In this document: positions 28,166-37,233 of the stretch, piece after piece
Layout of the letters: every line of letters starts with the position of its first letter
Position numbering within the stretch: position 1 is the stretch's first letter
Source of the DNA: Phycisphaeraceae bacterium
Lineage (GTDB): Bacteria; Planctomycetota; Phycisphaerae; Phycisphaerales; Phycisphaeraceae
Direction of reading: 5' to 3'
Length of the DNA: 64,000 nt
Assembly: GCA_029260715.1 (NCBI GenBank)
Contig: JAJDCS010000031.1
Coordinates: forward strand, 1 to 64,000
Notes under the pieces: generated by a model
The model's input: the letters and a program-made list of their open reading frames with translations, nothing else
What the model was told of the DNA's origin: nothing
Database searches by the model: none
Position numbers and translations under genes: made by a program

Positions 28166-30205
28166 TTGATGATTCACAATAACCACCACGAACATGATGG
28201 TCGTCACGGTCAGAAGCCCAACCATCACGATCATCATGCGCACCACGCTCACATGGTGGCTGACTTCAAACGCCGGTTTTGTGTGTCCCTAATCTTGACC
28301 GCACCGGTGCTCGCCCTGGCGCCCATGATCCAAACCTGGCTTGGCCTGCGGCAGGCCTTGGATTTTCCGGGCGACAGCTACGTGCAATTTGTGTTCGCGA
28401 GTGTTCTCTTCTTTTACGGCGGTTGGCCCTTCCTGGCAGGGATAGTCAACGAGCTTCGAAAGAAGCAGCCGGGCATGATGACGCTCATTGCGCTGGCGAT
28501 CATCGTGGCCTATAGCTACAGCAGCGTCGTGGCGTTCGGTTTGCCAGGGAAGGTGTTCTTCTGGGAGCTGGCCACGCTGATCGACATCATGCTTCTGGGC
28601 CACTGGATCGAGATGAAGTCGGTCATGGGCGCCTCGGCGGCGCTGGAGAACCTGGTCAAGCTCATGCCGGCCGATGCGCACGTGCTCAATGACGACGGCT
28701 CGACCCGCGATATACCGGTTGCCGACCTTAAGCACGGCAATCGCGTTCTCGTCAAACCGGGCGAGAAGGTCCCCACGGACGGTGTTGTCACCGATGGACG
28801 AACCAGCATCAATGAATCGATGCTGACGGGTGAGAGCATGCCTGTCGAGAAAGGAGAGGGGGACGAGGTGATTGGTGGCTCGATCAATGGCGAATCGGCA
28901 ATCACGGTCGAGGTAAGAAAAACCGGTGATGAAACCTATCTCGCCCAGGTGATTGAGATGGTCCGCCAAGCGCAGCATTCACGGTCGCGGACTCAGGATT
29001 TAGCCAATCGCGCTGCCCTATGGCTCACGATGATCGCGATTACTGCGGGCAGTCTCACGCTCACTGTATGGTTGGCTGTTGGCCAGGAGTTCGCATTTGC
29101 CCTTGAGCGCACGGTGACCGTGATGGTGATCACCTGCCCTCACGCCCTGGGCCTCGCGGTCCCGCTCGTCGTGGCCGTCTCGACTGCTCTTTCAGCCCGC
29201 CACGGGCTTCTCATCCGCGACCGCTCGGCCTTCGAACGTGCCAGGGGCATTAACGCAATTGTCTTCGACAAGACCGGAACGCTTACCGAGGGGCGATTTG
29301 GTGTAACCGATGTCGTTTTGCTGGATGACTTGGCCGAGCAAGAGCTATTGACGATAGCTGCAAGTCTCGAAAGCCAATCGGAGCACCCGATCGCGGCCGG
29401 GATTGTCCGCTACGCCCAAGACCAGGGGCTTTCCTACCCAGCACCCAAGGAATTCAGTGCGATTCCCGGCAAGGGGGCTCAGGCAACGGTGGACGGCTTA
29501 AGCGTTAAGGTCGTAAGCCCCGGCTATCTCAAAGACCAGGGACTCTCCGTAAACGACGATCGTGTAACCCGTGTGGCCCAAGAGGGCAAGACCGTTGTGT
29601 ATGTCATCGCTAACGAGCGTCTGGTAGGGGCTATCGCCCTGGCTGACATTATCAGGCCCGAATCACGCCAGGCGATCCAACGCCTCAAAGAGATGGGGAT
29701 CAGCGTCATGATGCTCACCGGCGACGCCACAGCCGTGGCGAAATGGGTGGCACGTGAACTAGACCTCGACGAGTACTTTGCCGAGGTGCTCCCCGACCAG
29801 AAGGCGGAGAAGATTAAGGAGCTTCAGGGCCGTGGGCTGACGGTCGCGATGACCGGTGACGGTGTAAACGACGCCCCGGCTCTCACCCAGGCCGATGTCG
29901 GCATCGCTATCGGCACCGGAACCGATGTCGCCGTGGAGTCCGCGGATATTGTGCTCGTGCGTTCCGACCCACGCGACGTGACCGCGATCGTGGAGCTGGC
30001 CCGCGCCACCTACCGCAAGATGGTGCAAAACCTCTGGTGGGCAACCGGGTACAACGCCTTCGCCATCCCGTTGGCCGCGGGTGTCTTCTACCGCGCGGGT
30101 ATTGTTCTCTCGCCCGCTGCGGGCGCAGTGCTGATGTCGCTTTCCACGGTTATAGTGGCTATTAACGCCAGGCTACTACGGGTTAACAGAAACGGCCAAC
30201 TTTGA
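28166..30205 (+). CDS. CopB-type copper P1B-ATPase (CPH class)
   Basis: 679-aa ATPase. The His-rich N-terminus (residues about 4-30, repeated HH/HDHHAHHAH) replaces an HMA domain. The intramembrane site is CPH (ITCPHALG, about residue 323), the phosphorylation site is DKTGTLTEG (about 367), and the last helix carries MSLST (about 655), the P1B-3 signature (CopB: Cu, possibly Ag export). Hinge GDGVNDAPALTQ is intact. It stands alone on the + strand after a 248-bp gap in which I see no clear operator, and converges with the sigma/anti-sigma operon. Confidence 0.93.
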   Translation: MMIHNNHHEHDGRHGQKPNHHDHHAHHAHMVADFKRRFCVSLILTAPVLALAPMIQTWLGLRQALDFPGDSYVQFVFASVLFFYGGWPFLAGIVNELRKKQPGMMTLIALAIIVAYSYSSVVAFGLPGKVFFWELATLIDIMLLGHWIEMKSVMGASAALENLVKLMPADAHVLNDDGSTRDIPVADLKHGNRVLVKPGEKVPTDGVVTDGRTSINESMLTGESMPVEKGEGDEVIGGSINGESAITVEVRKTGDETYLAQVIEMVRQAQHSRSRTQDLANRAALWLTMIAITAGSLTLTVWLAVGQEFAFALERTVTVMVITCPHALGLAVPLVVAVSTALSARHGLLIRDRSAFERARGINAIVFDKTGTLTEGRFGVTDVVLLDDLAEQELLTIAASLESQSEHPIAAGIVRYAQDQGLSYPAPKEFSAIPGKGAQATVDGLSVKVVSPGYLKDQGLSVNDDRVTRVAQEGKTVVYVIANERLVGAIALADIIRPESRQAIQRLKEMGISVMMLTGDATAVAKWVARELDLDEYFAEVLPDQKAEKIKELQGRGLTVAMTGDGVNDAPALTQADVGIAIGTGTDVAVESADIVLVRSDPRDVTAIVELARATYRKMVQNLWWATGYNAFAIPLAAGVFYRAGIVLSPAAGAVLMSLSTVIVAINARLLRVNRNGQL

Positions 30206-30263
30206 TCATATGTCTATATTCGTGCAGCGGAAGACGCTGTGTGGGACAGAAAACGAAGTCGTT

Positions 30264-30419
30264 TTAAGGGCGTTGCGACGGTACATCGGGATCGTTCATG
30301 TCGCGCATGAGCTTCGCGTGATCTTCCTCGGAATGGGTTTGGTGGCCTACGGAGGAGCAGCCACCAAGGACGATCGACCCGACAATCATCCACAACCATG
30401 TAAGCCGTATGCGGTTCAT
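30264..30419 (-). CDS. Very small lipoprotein, third gene of the ECF operon
   Basis: 51 aa. The ATG at 30419 overlaps the anti-sigma stop as ATGA (30416-30419), which fixes the start. Hydrophobic segment LTWLWMIVGSIVLGGC with lipobox LGGC, then a short charged His-containing tail (HQTHSEEDHAKLMRDMND). The length and position suggest a third partner of the sigma/anti-sigma pair at the membrane. No family known. Confidence 0.6.
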   Translation of the reverse strand: MNRIRLTWLWMIVGSIVLGGCSSVGHQTHSEEDHAKLMRDMNDPDVPSQRP

Positions 30420-31096
30420 GACGTTGTCCATTCCTTTGACAACAACTGCGCGAGTTCTTCGTGAGGTAATTCGCCTACCAGCCATACATTTGTGCCATTC
30501 TTCTGCATGCAGACCATGTTGACGTTCCCTTTGGCATACCTGGTGTACGGGTGTTGATTTGTTGTTGCCTTGATGCCGTCAACCGGCGTTAAGTCCTTGC
30601 TATTGGCCACGACCATCGTGATGGATTTACCTCGAACGCGAAGCAGCACACAGGCTATCTTGCGACCCTCAACTTCGTGAACACAGCACGACATGATTTC
30701 ACAGTCGGCAGGGTTTGGTAGCGCGGGAGCGTTCGACCACCGAGTGGCGATTTCATGGTTCGCACTATCAACATCTGCCACCGGGATAGAGTAGGGCCCT
30801 CCCTCGGTCACTTCGTGGTGGAGGTCAGCCAGCAGAGAAGACGTCGCAACAACAGGCGCGTCGTTCGAGACAAGATAAAGGCCGCCGATCGTTGCCGATA
30901 CAAGCAGAACCGCGGCTACCCCCGCAAGCGGTGCCCACCATCGCAACACACGCGAGGCCGGCGCGGGTCGGACCCCCGTCATGGCCCCTTCGAGCTGACG
31001 CTCCAGGCGTGAGGTGTCCTGGGGTGTCGTGGCTAATCTCGCCAATCGCGCCCGTGTCGCCTGCTCCAATCTGTCATTGAAATCGTCTGTCCGCAT
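30416..31096 (-). CDS. Anti-sigma factor with Cys-rich periplasmic domain
   Basis: 226 aa. A cytosolic N-terminal segment (1-50, helical and charged) precedes one TM (about 52-76) and a periplasmic domain of about 150 residues with Cys clusters (ADCEIMSCCVHEV, KIACVLL, NMVCMQKNG). It starts 6 bp after the ECF sigma gene, the normal arrangement for a membrane anti-sigma factor. The Cys residues could sense metal or redox state; this is inference. It does not show a clear zinc-binding HxxxCxxC anti-sigma motif. Confidence 0.8.
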   Translation of the reverse strand: MRTDDFNDRLEQATRARLARLATTPQDTSRLERQLEGAMTGVRPAPASRVLRWWAPLAGVAAVLLVSATIGGLYLVSNDAPVVATSSLLADLHHEVTEGGPYSIPVADVDSANHEIATRWSNAPALPNPADCEIMSCCVHEVEGRKIACVLLRVRGKSITMVVANSKDLTPVDGIKATTNQHPYTRYAKGNVNMVCMQKNGTNVWLVGELPHEELAQLLSKEWTTS

Positions 31097-31102
31097 CTTT
31101 GT

Positions 31103-31726
31103 CTATGCCTTGATTTCTACCCACCCACGTTGCTGAGCCTTCGAAAACAACCGGTCCCGCAACATTCCCCGTCCGCGATGGGCACGAGACTTAACCGTAC
31201 CCACCGGAATCTCCAGCACCCTGGCCGCACCGGCGTAATCCAACTGCTCAATGTCGACCAGCAGGAGTGTCCAGCGGATCTCATCGGGCAATGTCTGCAG
31301 TGCCTCGATCATATCCTTGTCTTCGAACTGATCGAGGATCTTCTCCGGGTTGTCCCACCGGTCGTCCAACTCGCCCGAGGTGGCCGCTTCCTCCCGGCCC
31401 TCGACTTGATCGCATGAGTCAAGCCGAACCTCATGCTGGCGAGAACGGTTTGCCCGCAGCCGGTCGATGAACGTCCTGCGGAGGATGGTCATCAACCACG
31501 CCTTGACATTGGTGCCCTCCTGAAACGAATCGATCGCCTTCATCGCTTTAAGCATGGTTTCCTGAACCACGTCCTCCGCTTCTTGTTCGTGTCGAGCCAG
31601 GTACCTCGCCGTCCGCAGCAAAAAGGCTAGATGTGGCCAGGCCAGCCGTTTGAATCGCTTGGCCTGGCCATCGTTGATCGCCTGCCCCGCTGCGTGTTGT
31701 CTATTAATTCCTAACGGATTAGCCAC
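31103..31726 (-). CDS. ECF-type RNA polymerase sigma factor
   Basis: Region 2 is clear (ARHEQEAEDVVQETMLKAMK; the -10 recognition part NVKAWLMTILRRTFIDRLR) and so is region 4 (LPDEIRWTLLLVDIEQLDYA then ARVLEIPVGTVKSRAHRGR). The frame is open to an ATG at 31894, but that extension is unlike sigma factors; the GTG at 31726 puts about 24 residues before region 2 and is preferred. It is co-transcribed with the anti-sigma and small lipoprotein genes, lies downstream of copAB on the same strand, and probably controls an envelope copper response. Confidence 0.85.
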   Translation of the reverse strand: MANPLGINRQHAAGQAINDGQAKRFKRLAWPHLAFLLRTARYLARHEQEAEDVVQETMLKAMKAIDSFQEGTNVKAWLMTILRRTFIDRLRANRSRQHEVRLDSCDQVEGREEAATSGELDDRWDNPEKILDQFEDKDMIEALQTLPDEIRWTLLLVDIEQLDYAGAARVLEIPVGTVKSRAHRGRGMLRDRLFSKAQQRGWVEIKA

Positions 31727-32170
31727 GGTCTGTAGTTCCACCAAGTAGATAAAGGCAACCTTGTCTTTTAGAGACTTACAGTTTACAGGGATCAGAAGGG
31801 TTGAGACAGCGTGGGCCGAACCGCAATGTTCGTCCAAATCAACTGCGCCTCGGGTGGTCTCCCGAGAGGCGGTGGGGTGGCCAACGGTGGGCAATTCATC
31901 GTGCAGGTGGGTTGTGCCACCTAGAGGTACGACGGTTCACCCGCGCGTATCCGCTGGAGCTGAGCGGAAGCGGACAACAGTGCATGGTCCTCCAGTATGC
32001 CCTGAACGCGTAGTTGTACAACCACGAAGTGGAGCCAAGCATTTCCACATAAATATGAAGATGGGGGAGTAGGTGCCGCTCACACACCGAACAACAGCGT
32101 AATCTCAGAGGCGGTTATGAACCCGCTCTAAGTTCCATCCAGAGGGCGCGGAGTCGGCGGCGGGCCTGAA
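31727..32170. other. Intergenic region between copB and the sigma operon
   Basis: No credible gene on either strand; small + frames here have no signal or domain features. It should hold the end of the copAB transcript and the promoter of the ECF operon. An imperfect inverted repeat around 32109-32131 is present, without a T run. I could not identify an ECF-type promoter with confidence. Confidence 0.4.
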
Positions 32171-33055
32171 TCAGAATGCAATTCGCGCACCCACTATGAA
32201 CAGCAGGTCGTGATCTTCGTCGCCGTTTCGGGACGAGATGTCGGCGGTTTCACCAAAGACCGTGCTGTAGCGAACGCCTATATAAGGAGCGAATTCGCGA
32301 CTAATCTCGTATCGCAAACGGAAGTCAAAGTCGGCACCATGGACACCCGCCCCCAAGTCCGATTCCGGTATATCCTGCGCAGACGCGCTGAGTTCAATTC
32401 GAGGTTGAAGCACCAGCCGCTGTGTGATGTAAAGGTCATAAGAAGCCGTGAGCTGCGCCATCACATCGCCGTCGTCCGTTAAGTAGAGGGTCGGCTCCAG
32501 GTCGAACTTGTAGGGGGCGAATCCTTGAATACCGAGCGCGGCGGAGAAACGCTCATCCAAGCTGCCGGGCTCCCATGCCTGTTCGTACCGAACGCCCACC
32601 TGCAGGTACCAGAACGCTGAAAGGGGCATCGCATAGAACGCTTGAAGATCGATGCCGCCCTCGTCGGCACCGTCAAAGATCGCGTCACCCTCCGTCTTCC
32701 ACCAGAACTTGTGATCGTCGTTGCCGACCCACCCCTGAACATCCCACCCCAGTTCGTCACGCCCTTCATTTGAGAAACGGTATTCAAACAACTCAATCAA
32801 CGTGAAGGCGTAGACGGCATTGTCGTGGAGCGGCTTTGGCCAAGACGCCGGCGGCGGATTCTCGGCGTAGTCGAGTACCTCATCCAGCGTAAGCCCCTCG
32901 GGTAGCGGTGGGTCGGGATGCCACTGATCTTCGCGTCCAGGCACGGCTTGATGATCCCGGTGAATGTCACCTTGGCCTTGCTGCGCATTGGCTATCCCGG
33001 CCATCACCAGCACCAGGACGACGGGGACCGAATGATCAAGAATCAAATTAATCAT
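32171..33055 (-). CDS. copB: CopB-family outer-membrane copper resistance protein
   Basis: 294 aa from ATG 33055, overlapping the copA stop by 8 bp. Signal peptide (LVLVMAGIANAQQ), then a short His/Asp-containing segment and beta-barrel repeats typical of CopB/PcoB: YRFSNEGRDELGWDVQGW, WWKTEGDA, YLQVGVRYEQAWEP, LQPRIELSAS, FAPYIGVRYS, ending in Phe. The Met-rich N-terminal repeats of classical CopB are missing, so binding capacity is probably lower. The partner CopA is encoded immediately upstream. Confidence 0.9.
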   Translation of the reverse strand: MINLILDHSVPVVLVLVMAGIANAQQGQGDIHRDHQAVPGREDQWHPDPPLPEGLTLDEVLDYAENPPPASWPKPLHDNAVYAFTLIELFEYRFSNEGRDELGWDVQGWVGNDDHKFWWKTEGDAIFDGADEGGIDLQAFYAMPLSAFWYLQVGVRYEQAWEPGSLDERFSAALGIQGFAPYKFDLEPTLYLTDDGDVMAQLTASYDLYITQRLVLQPRIELSASAQDIPESDLGAGVHGADFDFRLRYEISREFAPYIGVRYSTVFGETADISSRNGDEDHDLLFIVGARIAF

Positions 33056-34919
33056 CGTTGTTCTGCTCCTCGACGGAACGGACAACCGCCACCGTGCGGA
33101 ACATGCCCATATCCATGTGATAGAGCAGGTGGCAATGGAAGGCCCATTGCCCGGGCGCATCGGCACTAATATCGACCGAGAGTAATTCTCCCGGTTTTAC
33201 GCTGACGGTATGTTTGCGGGGGTTGTCTTCGAGTGTGCCCCCGGCGTAGAGGTCCATCCACATGCCGTGCAGGTGGATGGGGTGCTCCATCATGGTGTCA
33301 TTGATCATGTTGATCCGTACACGCTCGCCGTAGGCGAACCGGATCATGCCGTCTTCGGAAAACTTCTTGCCATCAAAGCCCCAGATGTAGCGGCCCATGT
33401 TGCCGGTTAGGTGCAGGTCGAATTGACGGTCGGGCGCTCGCCGGTCCGGCAGAGGCCGTAACGCCCGCAGGTCCGCGTACCGCAATACCCGCCAGCCATC
33501 ATTACCTAAACCGATCCCCGGTTCAGCGTAGCGACGGAACGGCATCATGGCCGTCATCGAATTGCCGGGCCCGTGGTCGTCCGGCCCATGCATCACTGAT
33601 TCGAGCAGGTCTTCTGTTGGCAAGGGTGTCGGTCCGTGGGCCGCGCCATGCGGCTTGGGAGCCATGTCGTGCCCGGCCGAATCGCTATGGGCCGCACCCT
33701 TGTTGGTGGGTTGACCCGGCATGTCCATGCTGTCCATGCTCATCGAACTATCTGCCATACCCATGTCGGCCATGGTTCGCATCGGGCGTTGGCGCCGGGG
33801 CGGGATCGCGGCCGACATGCCGGGCTGGGTGGTCAGCGTGCCGCGGGCGTAGCCGCTACGGTCCATGGTCTCTGCGAACAGTGTGTAAGCGCGATCGTCG
33901 GGAATCGTAACCAGCACGTCGTAGGTCTCGGCGACCGCAATCCGTAGTTCATCGGTTTCGACCGGCTTGATATTCTGGCCGTCTGCCGCCACGACCGTCA
34001 TCGGTAATCCCGGGATGCGGAAGTCGTAATAGGTCATCGTCGCGGCGTTGATCAACCGCAGCCGCACCCGCTCGCCGGGATCGGCTATCGCAGTCCAATT
34101 CTCTTCCGGGGAGCGGCCGTTCATCAGATACGTGTATGTGGCGCCGGTAACGTCGGCGATGTCTGTCGGGTCCATCCGCATCCTGTCCCATTGCAGACGC
34201 TGGCGTAGCACCGTCCACAGATCCTTCGGCTGATTATCCGCGAGCAGATTCGCGATAGTGGGGCGTTGGTAGTTGTAATAGCCCTCGAAGGTTTTCAGCT
34301 TCTCAAGGACCCGATACGGGTTTTCAAAGGTCCAATCCGATAGCACCACGACGAATTCACGGTCGTACTCGAATGGTTCGCGGTCCGCCGGGTCGATGAT
34401 CAGAGCGCCGTAGTGACCGAGTTGTTCCTGAAGACCCGAATGGCTGTGATACCAGTAGGTGCCCGACTGCCGTACGCGGTAGCGGTATGTGAACGTTTCA
34501 CCGGGCTTGATACCGGGGAAACTCACCCCCGGAACGCCGTCCATGTCCATCGGCACGACCAGACCGTGCCAATGGATCGAGGTGTCCTCGTCCTCCATGC
34601 GGTTCTGCACGTGGATCACGACGTCCTGACCTTCTCTCATCCGCAAGACCGGTCCGGGTATAGTGCCATTCACAGTGATCGCCGACTTGGTCTGTCGGCC
34701 CGCCACGTTCATCCGGCTTCGATCAATTGTCAGATTCAGGGCGCTGTCTGTTGGCACCTGTACCTCTGCCATCGCCCCGAGATTGCGCGGCGCGTTGTCG
34801 TCAGCGTAGGCCCATCGCCCCACGACACCGCTGCTCAGTACTACTGCTGTAGCCGCAATGAGCAAGTCGCGGCGGGCCCGCCAACCCGGCCTTATCCGTG
34901 GCGCCGTTCTGTTCATCAT
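33048..34919 (-). CDS. copA: CopA-family periplasmic multicopper oxidase
   Basis: 623 aa. A twin-arginine-like leader (RARRDLLIAATA) implies export folded with copper. Copper ligands: HWHG (116-119), WYHSHSG, HPIHLHGM, and HCHLLYHMDMGM near the C-terminus, giving the type 1 Cys-His-Met and the trinuclear set. A Met-rich insert (around MADMGMADSSMSMDSMDM) is typical of CopA/PcoA. It oxidises or sequesters periplasmic Cu(I). It starts the copAB operon and diverges from the Met-rich protein gene at 35221. Assignment is firm. Confidence 0.95.
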   Translation of the reverse strand: MMNRTAPRIRPGWRARRDLLIAATAVVLSSGVVGRWAYADDNAPRNLGAMAEVQVPTDSALNLTIDRSRMNVAGRQTKSAITVNGTIPGPVLRMREGQDVVIHVQNRMEDEDTSIHWHGLVVPMDMDGVPGVSFPGIKPGETFTYRYRVRQSGTYWYHSHSGLQEQLGHYGALIIDPADREPFEYDREFVVVLSDWTFENPYRVLEKLKTFEGYYNYQRPTIANLLADNQPKDLWTVLRQRLQWDRMRMDPTDIADVTGATYTYLMNGRSPEENWTAIADPGERVRLRLINAATMTYYDFRIPGLPMTVVAADGQNIKPVETDELRIAVAETYDVLVTIPDDRAYTLFAETMDRSGYARGTLTTQPGMSAAIPPRRQRPMRTMADMGMADSSMSMDSMDMPGQPTNKGAAHSDSAGHDMAPKPHGAAHGPTPLPTEDLLESVMHGPDDHGPGNSMTAMMPFRRYAEPGIGLGNDGWRVLRYADLRALRPLPDRRAPDRQFDLHLTGNMGRYIWGFDGKKFSEDGMIRFAYGERVRINMINDTMMEHPIHLHGMWMDLYAGGTLEDNPRKHTVSVKPGELLSVDISADAPGQWAFHCHLLYHMDMGMFRTVAVVRSVEEQNNDD

Positions 34920-35220
34920 TAAAAACCCTGGTGAGCGTGTCCTAGTCCTCGCGTCGCGACTTCTGTCGCATATATTTCTTACGACGTTGTATGACTTAAC
35001 GAACCGACAGCATCGTGAGGTTCATTTAGGCTTCTGCATGTTGCTGCCGACGAGAGGCAGAGGGGATTCGCCGCGTTTCAGACCATATGTCGCAGTAAGT
35101 CGCCGGCAGATTGAACCTGTGGCCGGTATCCCATCGTTGATGATTATATAGAGGCGCTATGACGGCCGCCGGCCGAACGCCTGCTACACAAAAGCTCGGC
35201 ATCCACCCAGGAGAACCGCG
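34920..35220. other. Divergent control region of copA and the Met-rich gene
   Basis: 301 bp without a gene. It contains a short exact hairpin GCGAC-TTCT-GTCGC at 34956-34969, close upstream of copA, but I found no CueR- or CopR-type operator I would defend. Promoters for both directions must lie here. Confidence 0.4.
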
Positions 35221-36108
35221 ATGAATCCGAATGCGCTTCAGCATTTCAGAATTTGGCCCAGGGCGGGAGTAGTGGTGGCATTCGCTCTCGCTCTTGTAGT
35301 TTATGGCCAGCCCGCACACGGCCAAACCGACCACAATTTGCATCGTGCAGCAGACGACGCAACGGACGGTTCGCTGGACGATCAGATCACCGAATTGCGG
35401 GCGCAGGTTGCCCGGCTGCAAGCCCGGCTCGACCAGGGACATCAAGCCAATGCCGCCAGTTCCCATTCTGATACAGGTGGGGGCATGGGTTCCATGAAAG
35501 GAAAGGCCGGCATGCAAGGCATGAGCATGAAGGGGACGGAGGGCATGCCCAAGATGGACATGATGGGTGGTATGCAGGGCAAGGACCAGAGCCCCATGCA
35601 AGGTTCCTCTATGCAGGGCATGGGCATGATGGGGATGGAAGGCATGCAGATGATGGGCCGCATGGGGAAGAAGGGGTCGGGCCCACCACCGATGATTCAG
35701 TCCGCCTTACCTGCGTTCCCCGGATCATCGCACCTGTATCACATCGGTGCGACGGGCTACTTTCTTGACCACACCCAGCACATCACACTGAACCGTGACC
35801 AGCAGACAACACTCAACCAGATCAAGGAGCGGGTGTTGCTGGCCCAAGCCACGACCAACCGGCAGATCGAGCAGGCTGAACAGGAATTATGGGTGCTGAC
35901 AGGCACCGATGGACCGGACGTTAGAACGATCGAGGCAAAGGTACGTGAAATCGAAAAGCTCAAAGGCGACCAACGGTTGGGGTTCATCCATGCGGTGGGC
36001 GAAGCCGCAAGGGTTCTCACCGATGAGCAGATTGAGGTACTGGTTGGTGAAAAGGGATCGACTGAGCAGCAGGCCGCGACTTCACAGCCAGCGCATACCT
36101 CACACTAA
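35221..36108 (+). CDS. Met/Gly-rich periplasmic protein, Spy/CpxP-like
   Basis: 295 aa; GGAG upstream of the ATG. Signal peptide to about residue 35 (PAHGQ), a short coiled-coil segment (ITELRAQVARLQARL), then a low-complexity stretch (residues about 85-155) of Met-Gly-Lys units such as GMQGMSMKGTEGMPKMDMMG. The C-terminal helical part, ITLNRDQQTTLNQIKERVLL and LTDEQIEVLVGEKG, carries LTxxQ-like motifs. Likely a Cu(I)/Ag(I)-binding periplasmic protein; the Met stretch supports this but function is inferred. Divergent from copA. Confidence 0.8.
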   Translation: MNPNALQHFRIWPRAGVVVAFALALVVYGQPAHGQTDHNLHRAADDATDGSLDDQITELRAQVARLQARLDQGHQANAASSHSDTGGGMGSMKGKAGMQGMSMKGTEGMPKMDMMGGMQGKDQSPMQGSSMQGMGMMGMEGMQMMGRMGKKGSGPPPMIQSALPAFPGSSHLYHIGATGYFLDHTQHITLNRDQQTTLNQIKERVLLAQATTNRQIEQAEQELWVLTGTDGPDVRTIEAKVREIEKLKGDQRLGFIHAVGEAARVLTDEQIEVLVGEKGSTEQQAATSQPAHTSH

Positions 36109-36234
36109 TGTGCTTCTATCGACGGTTGATCAGTTAGGTGGTCAGGAGCGCGTTGAAGAGTATGTGTCAGAGGCCTGCCCAGATGGCCCGCACTAGGAAG
36201 GCAATACTCACTTGCGTGTTAAGGAAGAAACACC

Positions 36235-36555
36235 ATGGTTACGAAGCGGCCCAACCCGTCTAGCAAGTCCGAAACGCTAAAGACCGTGAAGTTCACGTGT
36301 GATGCCCCCGAAGCGCAGGCGGTCCTTTTGATTGGCAGCTTCGACGACTGGGAACGTCACCCGACGCCGATGAAGCGGGACAAGAAGGGCCAGTGGAGTG
36401 TCAGCAAACGCTTGGCGTCGGGCTGGTATGAGTACAAGTTCATCATCGACGGTCGGTGCTGTTGCGAACCGGGTTGTAGTGATGGCGACATCGACTGCCC
36501 GAAATGCATCCCTAATGCTTTTGGCACCATGAACCGCGTGATTGAGGTGGCCTAG
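36235..36555 (+). CDS. Single CBM48/isoamylase-N-like domain with a Cys-rich loop
   Basis: 106 aa. The fold is recognisable from VKFTCDAPEAQAVLLIGSF, DDWERHPTPMKRD, GQWSVSKRL, GWYEYKFIIDG and NAFGTMNRVIEV, the core of the early-set glycogen-binding domain (CBM48/AMPK-beta type). Where relatives have an acidic loop after YKFIVDG, this protein has CCCEPGCSDGDIDCPKC, six Cys in 17 residues. No signal peptide, so cytosolic. Stand-alone CBM48 proteins occur in metal loci; a metal-binding use of the Cys loop is inference. Confidence 0.8.
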   Translation: MVTKRPNPSSKSETLKTVKFTCDAPEAQAVLLIGSFDDWERHPTPMKRDKKGQWSVSKRLASGWYEYKFIIDGRCCCEPGCSDGDIDCPKCIPNAFGTMNRVIEVA

Positions 36556-36633
36556 AGACGCCTAGGCTCAGTGTTGATTCTTCATAGCCAATGTTTCATG
36601 CTCAGATAGCACCATTAACGAAAGGACCCCTCC

Positions 36634-37128
36634 ATGATAAAGAAGTCTAATATTGTTGGCAGAATCAGTCTCGGCTCGGGACTTGCGCTTGCTTTGGCGT
36701 TCGCAATGTGGTGGTCCGTGGCAGCTCAGGCGGCGGGCAAGGAGCATGGACCGAATCACCCGCTGCATATGAACCAAATCAAAACCCGGGCGGAGGCAGA
36801 AGCCCTTAAGCCCGGTGACTCGATCGCAATGGTATGCAGCGTCTGCAAAAACGTTGTATTGCATAGAGTTGCCGAGGGTGATGCGCACGTCGAGATGATG
36901 ACCATTGGCCACAAGCACACATGTTCCGACTGTGACGGCCGTGTCGAGGTCGTGGGCACCTCAAACGGCAAAGCAGAGAACGAGCAAGTCAAGCATGCAT
37001 GTTCGAAGTGCGGTGCCGATGCCATGTTCGTCTGCGCTACGAGTCCGGGCAGCGGCGGGGATCACCATCAACCCGGAACGCATCACGATGATGGGGACCG
37101 CCACAAGAAGGGCAAGCATGCGCATTAG
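36634..37128 (+). CDS. Exported protein with three CxxC pairs and His-rich tail
   Basis: 164 aa; AAAGGA upstream of the ATG. Signal peptide to about residue 34 (AAQAAG). Three CxxC pairs, VCSVCKNVV, TCSDCDGRV and ACSKCGADA, spaced about 25 residues apart, then a His/Asp-rich tail (HHQPGTHHDDGDRHKKGKHAH). It matches the layout of the lipoprotein at 27576-27917, without a lipobox. A periplasmic soft-metal binding protein is the most natural guess. Family not recognised. Confidence 0.72.
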   Translation: MIKKSNIVGRISLGSGLALALAFAMWWSVAAQAAGKEHGPNHPLHMNQIKTRAEAEALKPGDSIAMVCSVCKNVVLHRVAEGDAHVEMMTIGHKHTCSDCDGRVEVVGTSNGKAENEQVKHACSKCGADAMFVCATSPGSGGDHHQPGTHHDDGDRHKKGKHAH

Positions 37129-37233
37129 CTGGATGGCGTAGCAACCCACTCTTCTCTTGTCTGACCGGAGCTTTGTCGCCTTGGTCTCACACCGTTGAGA
37201 TGAGTGGGTTGTGATTTGGGAGTTCAACCAGTC

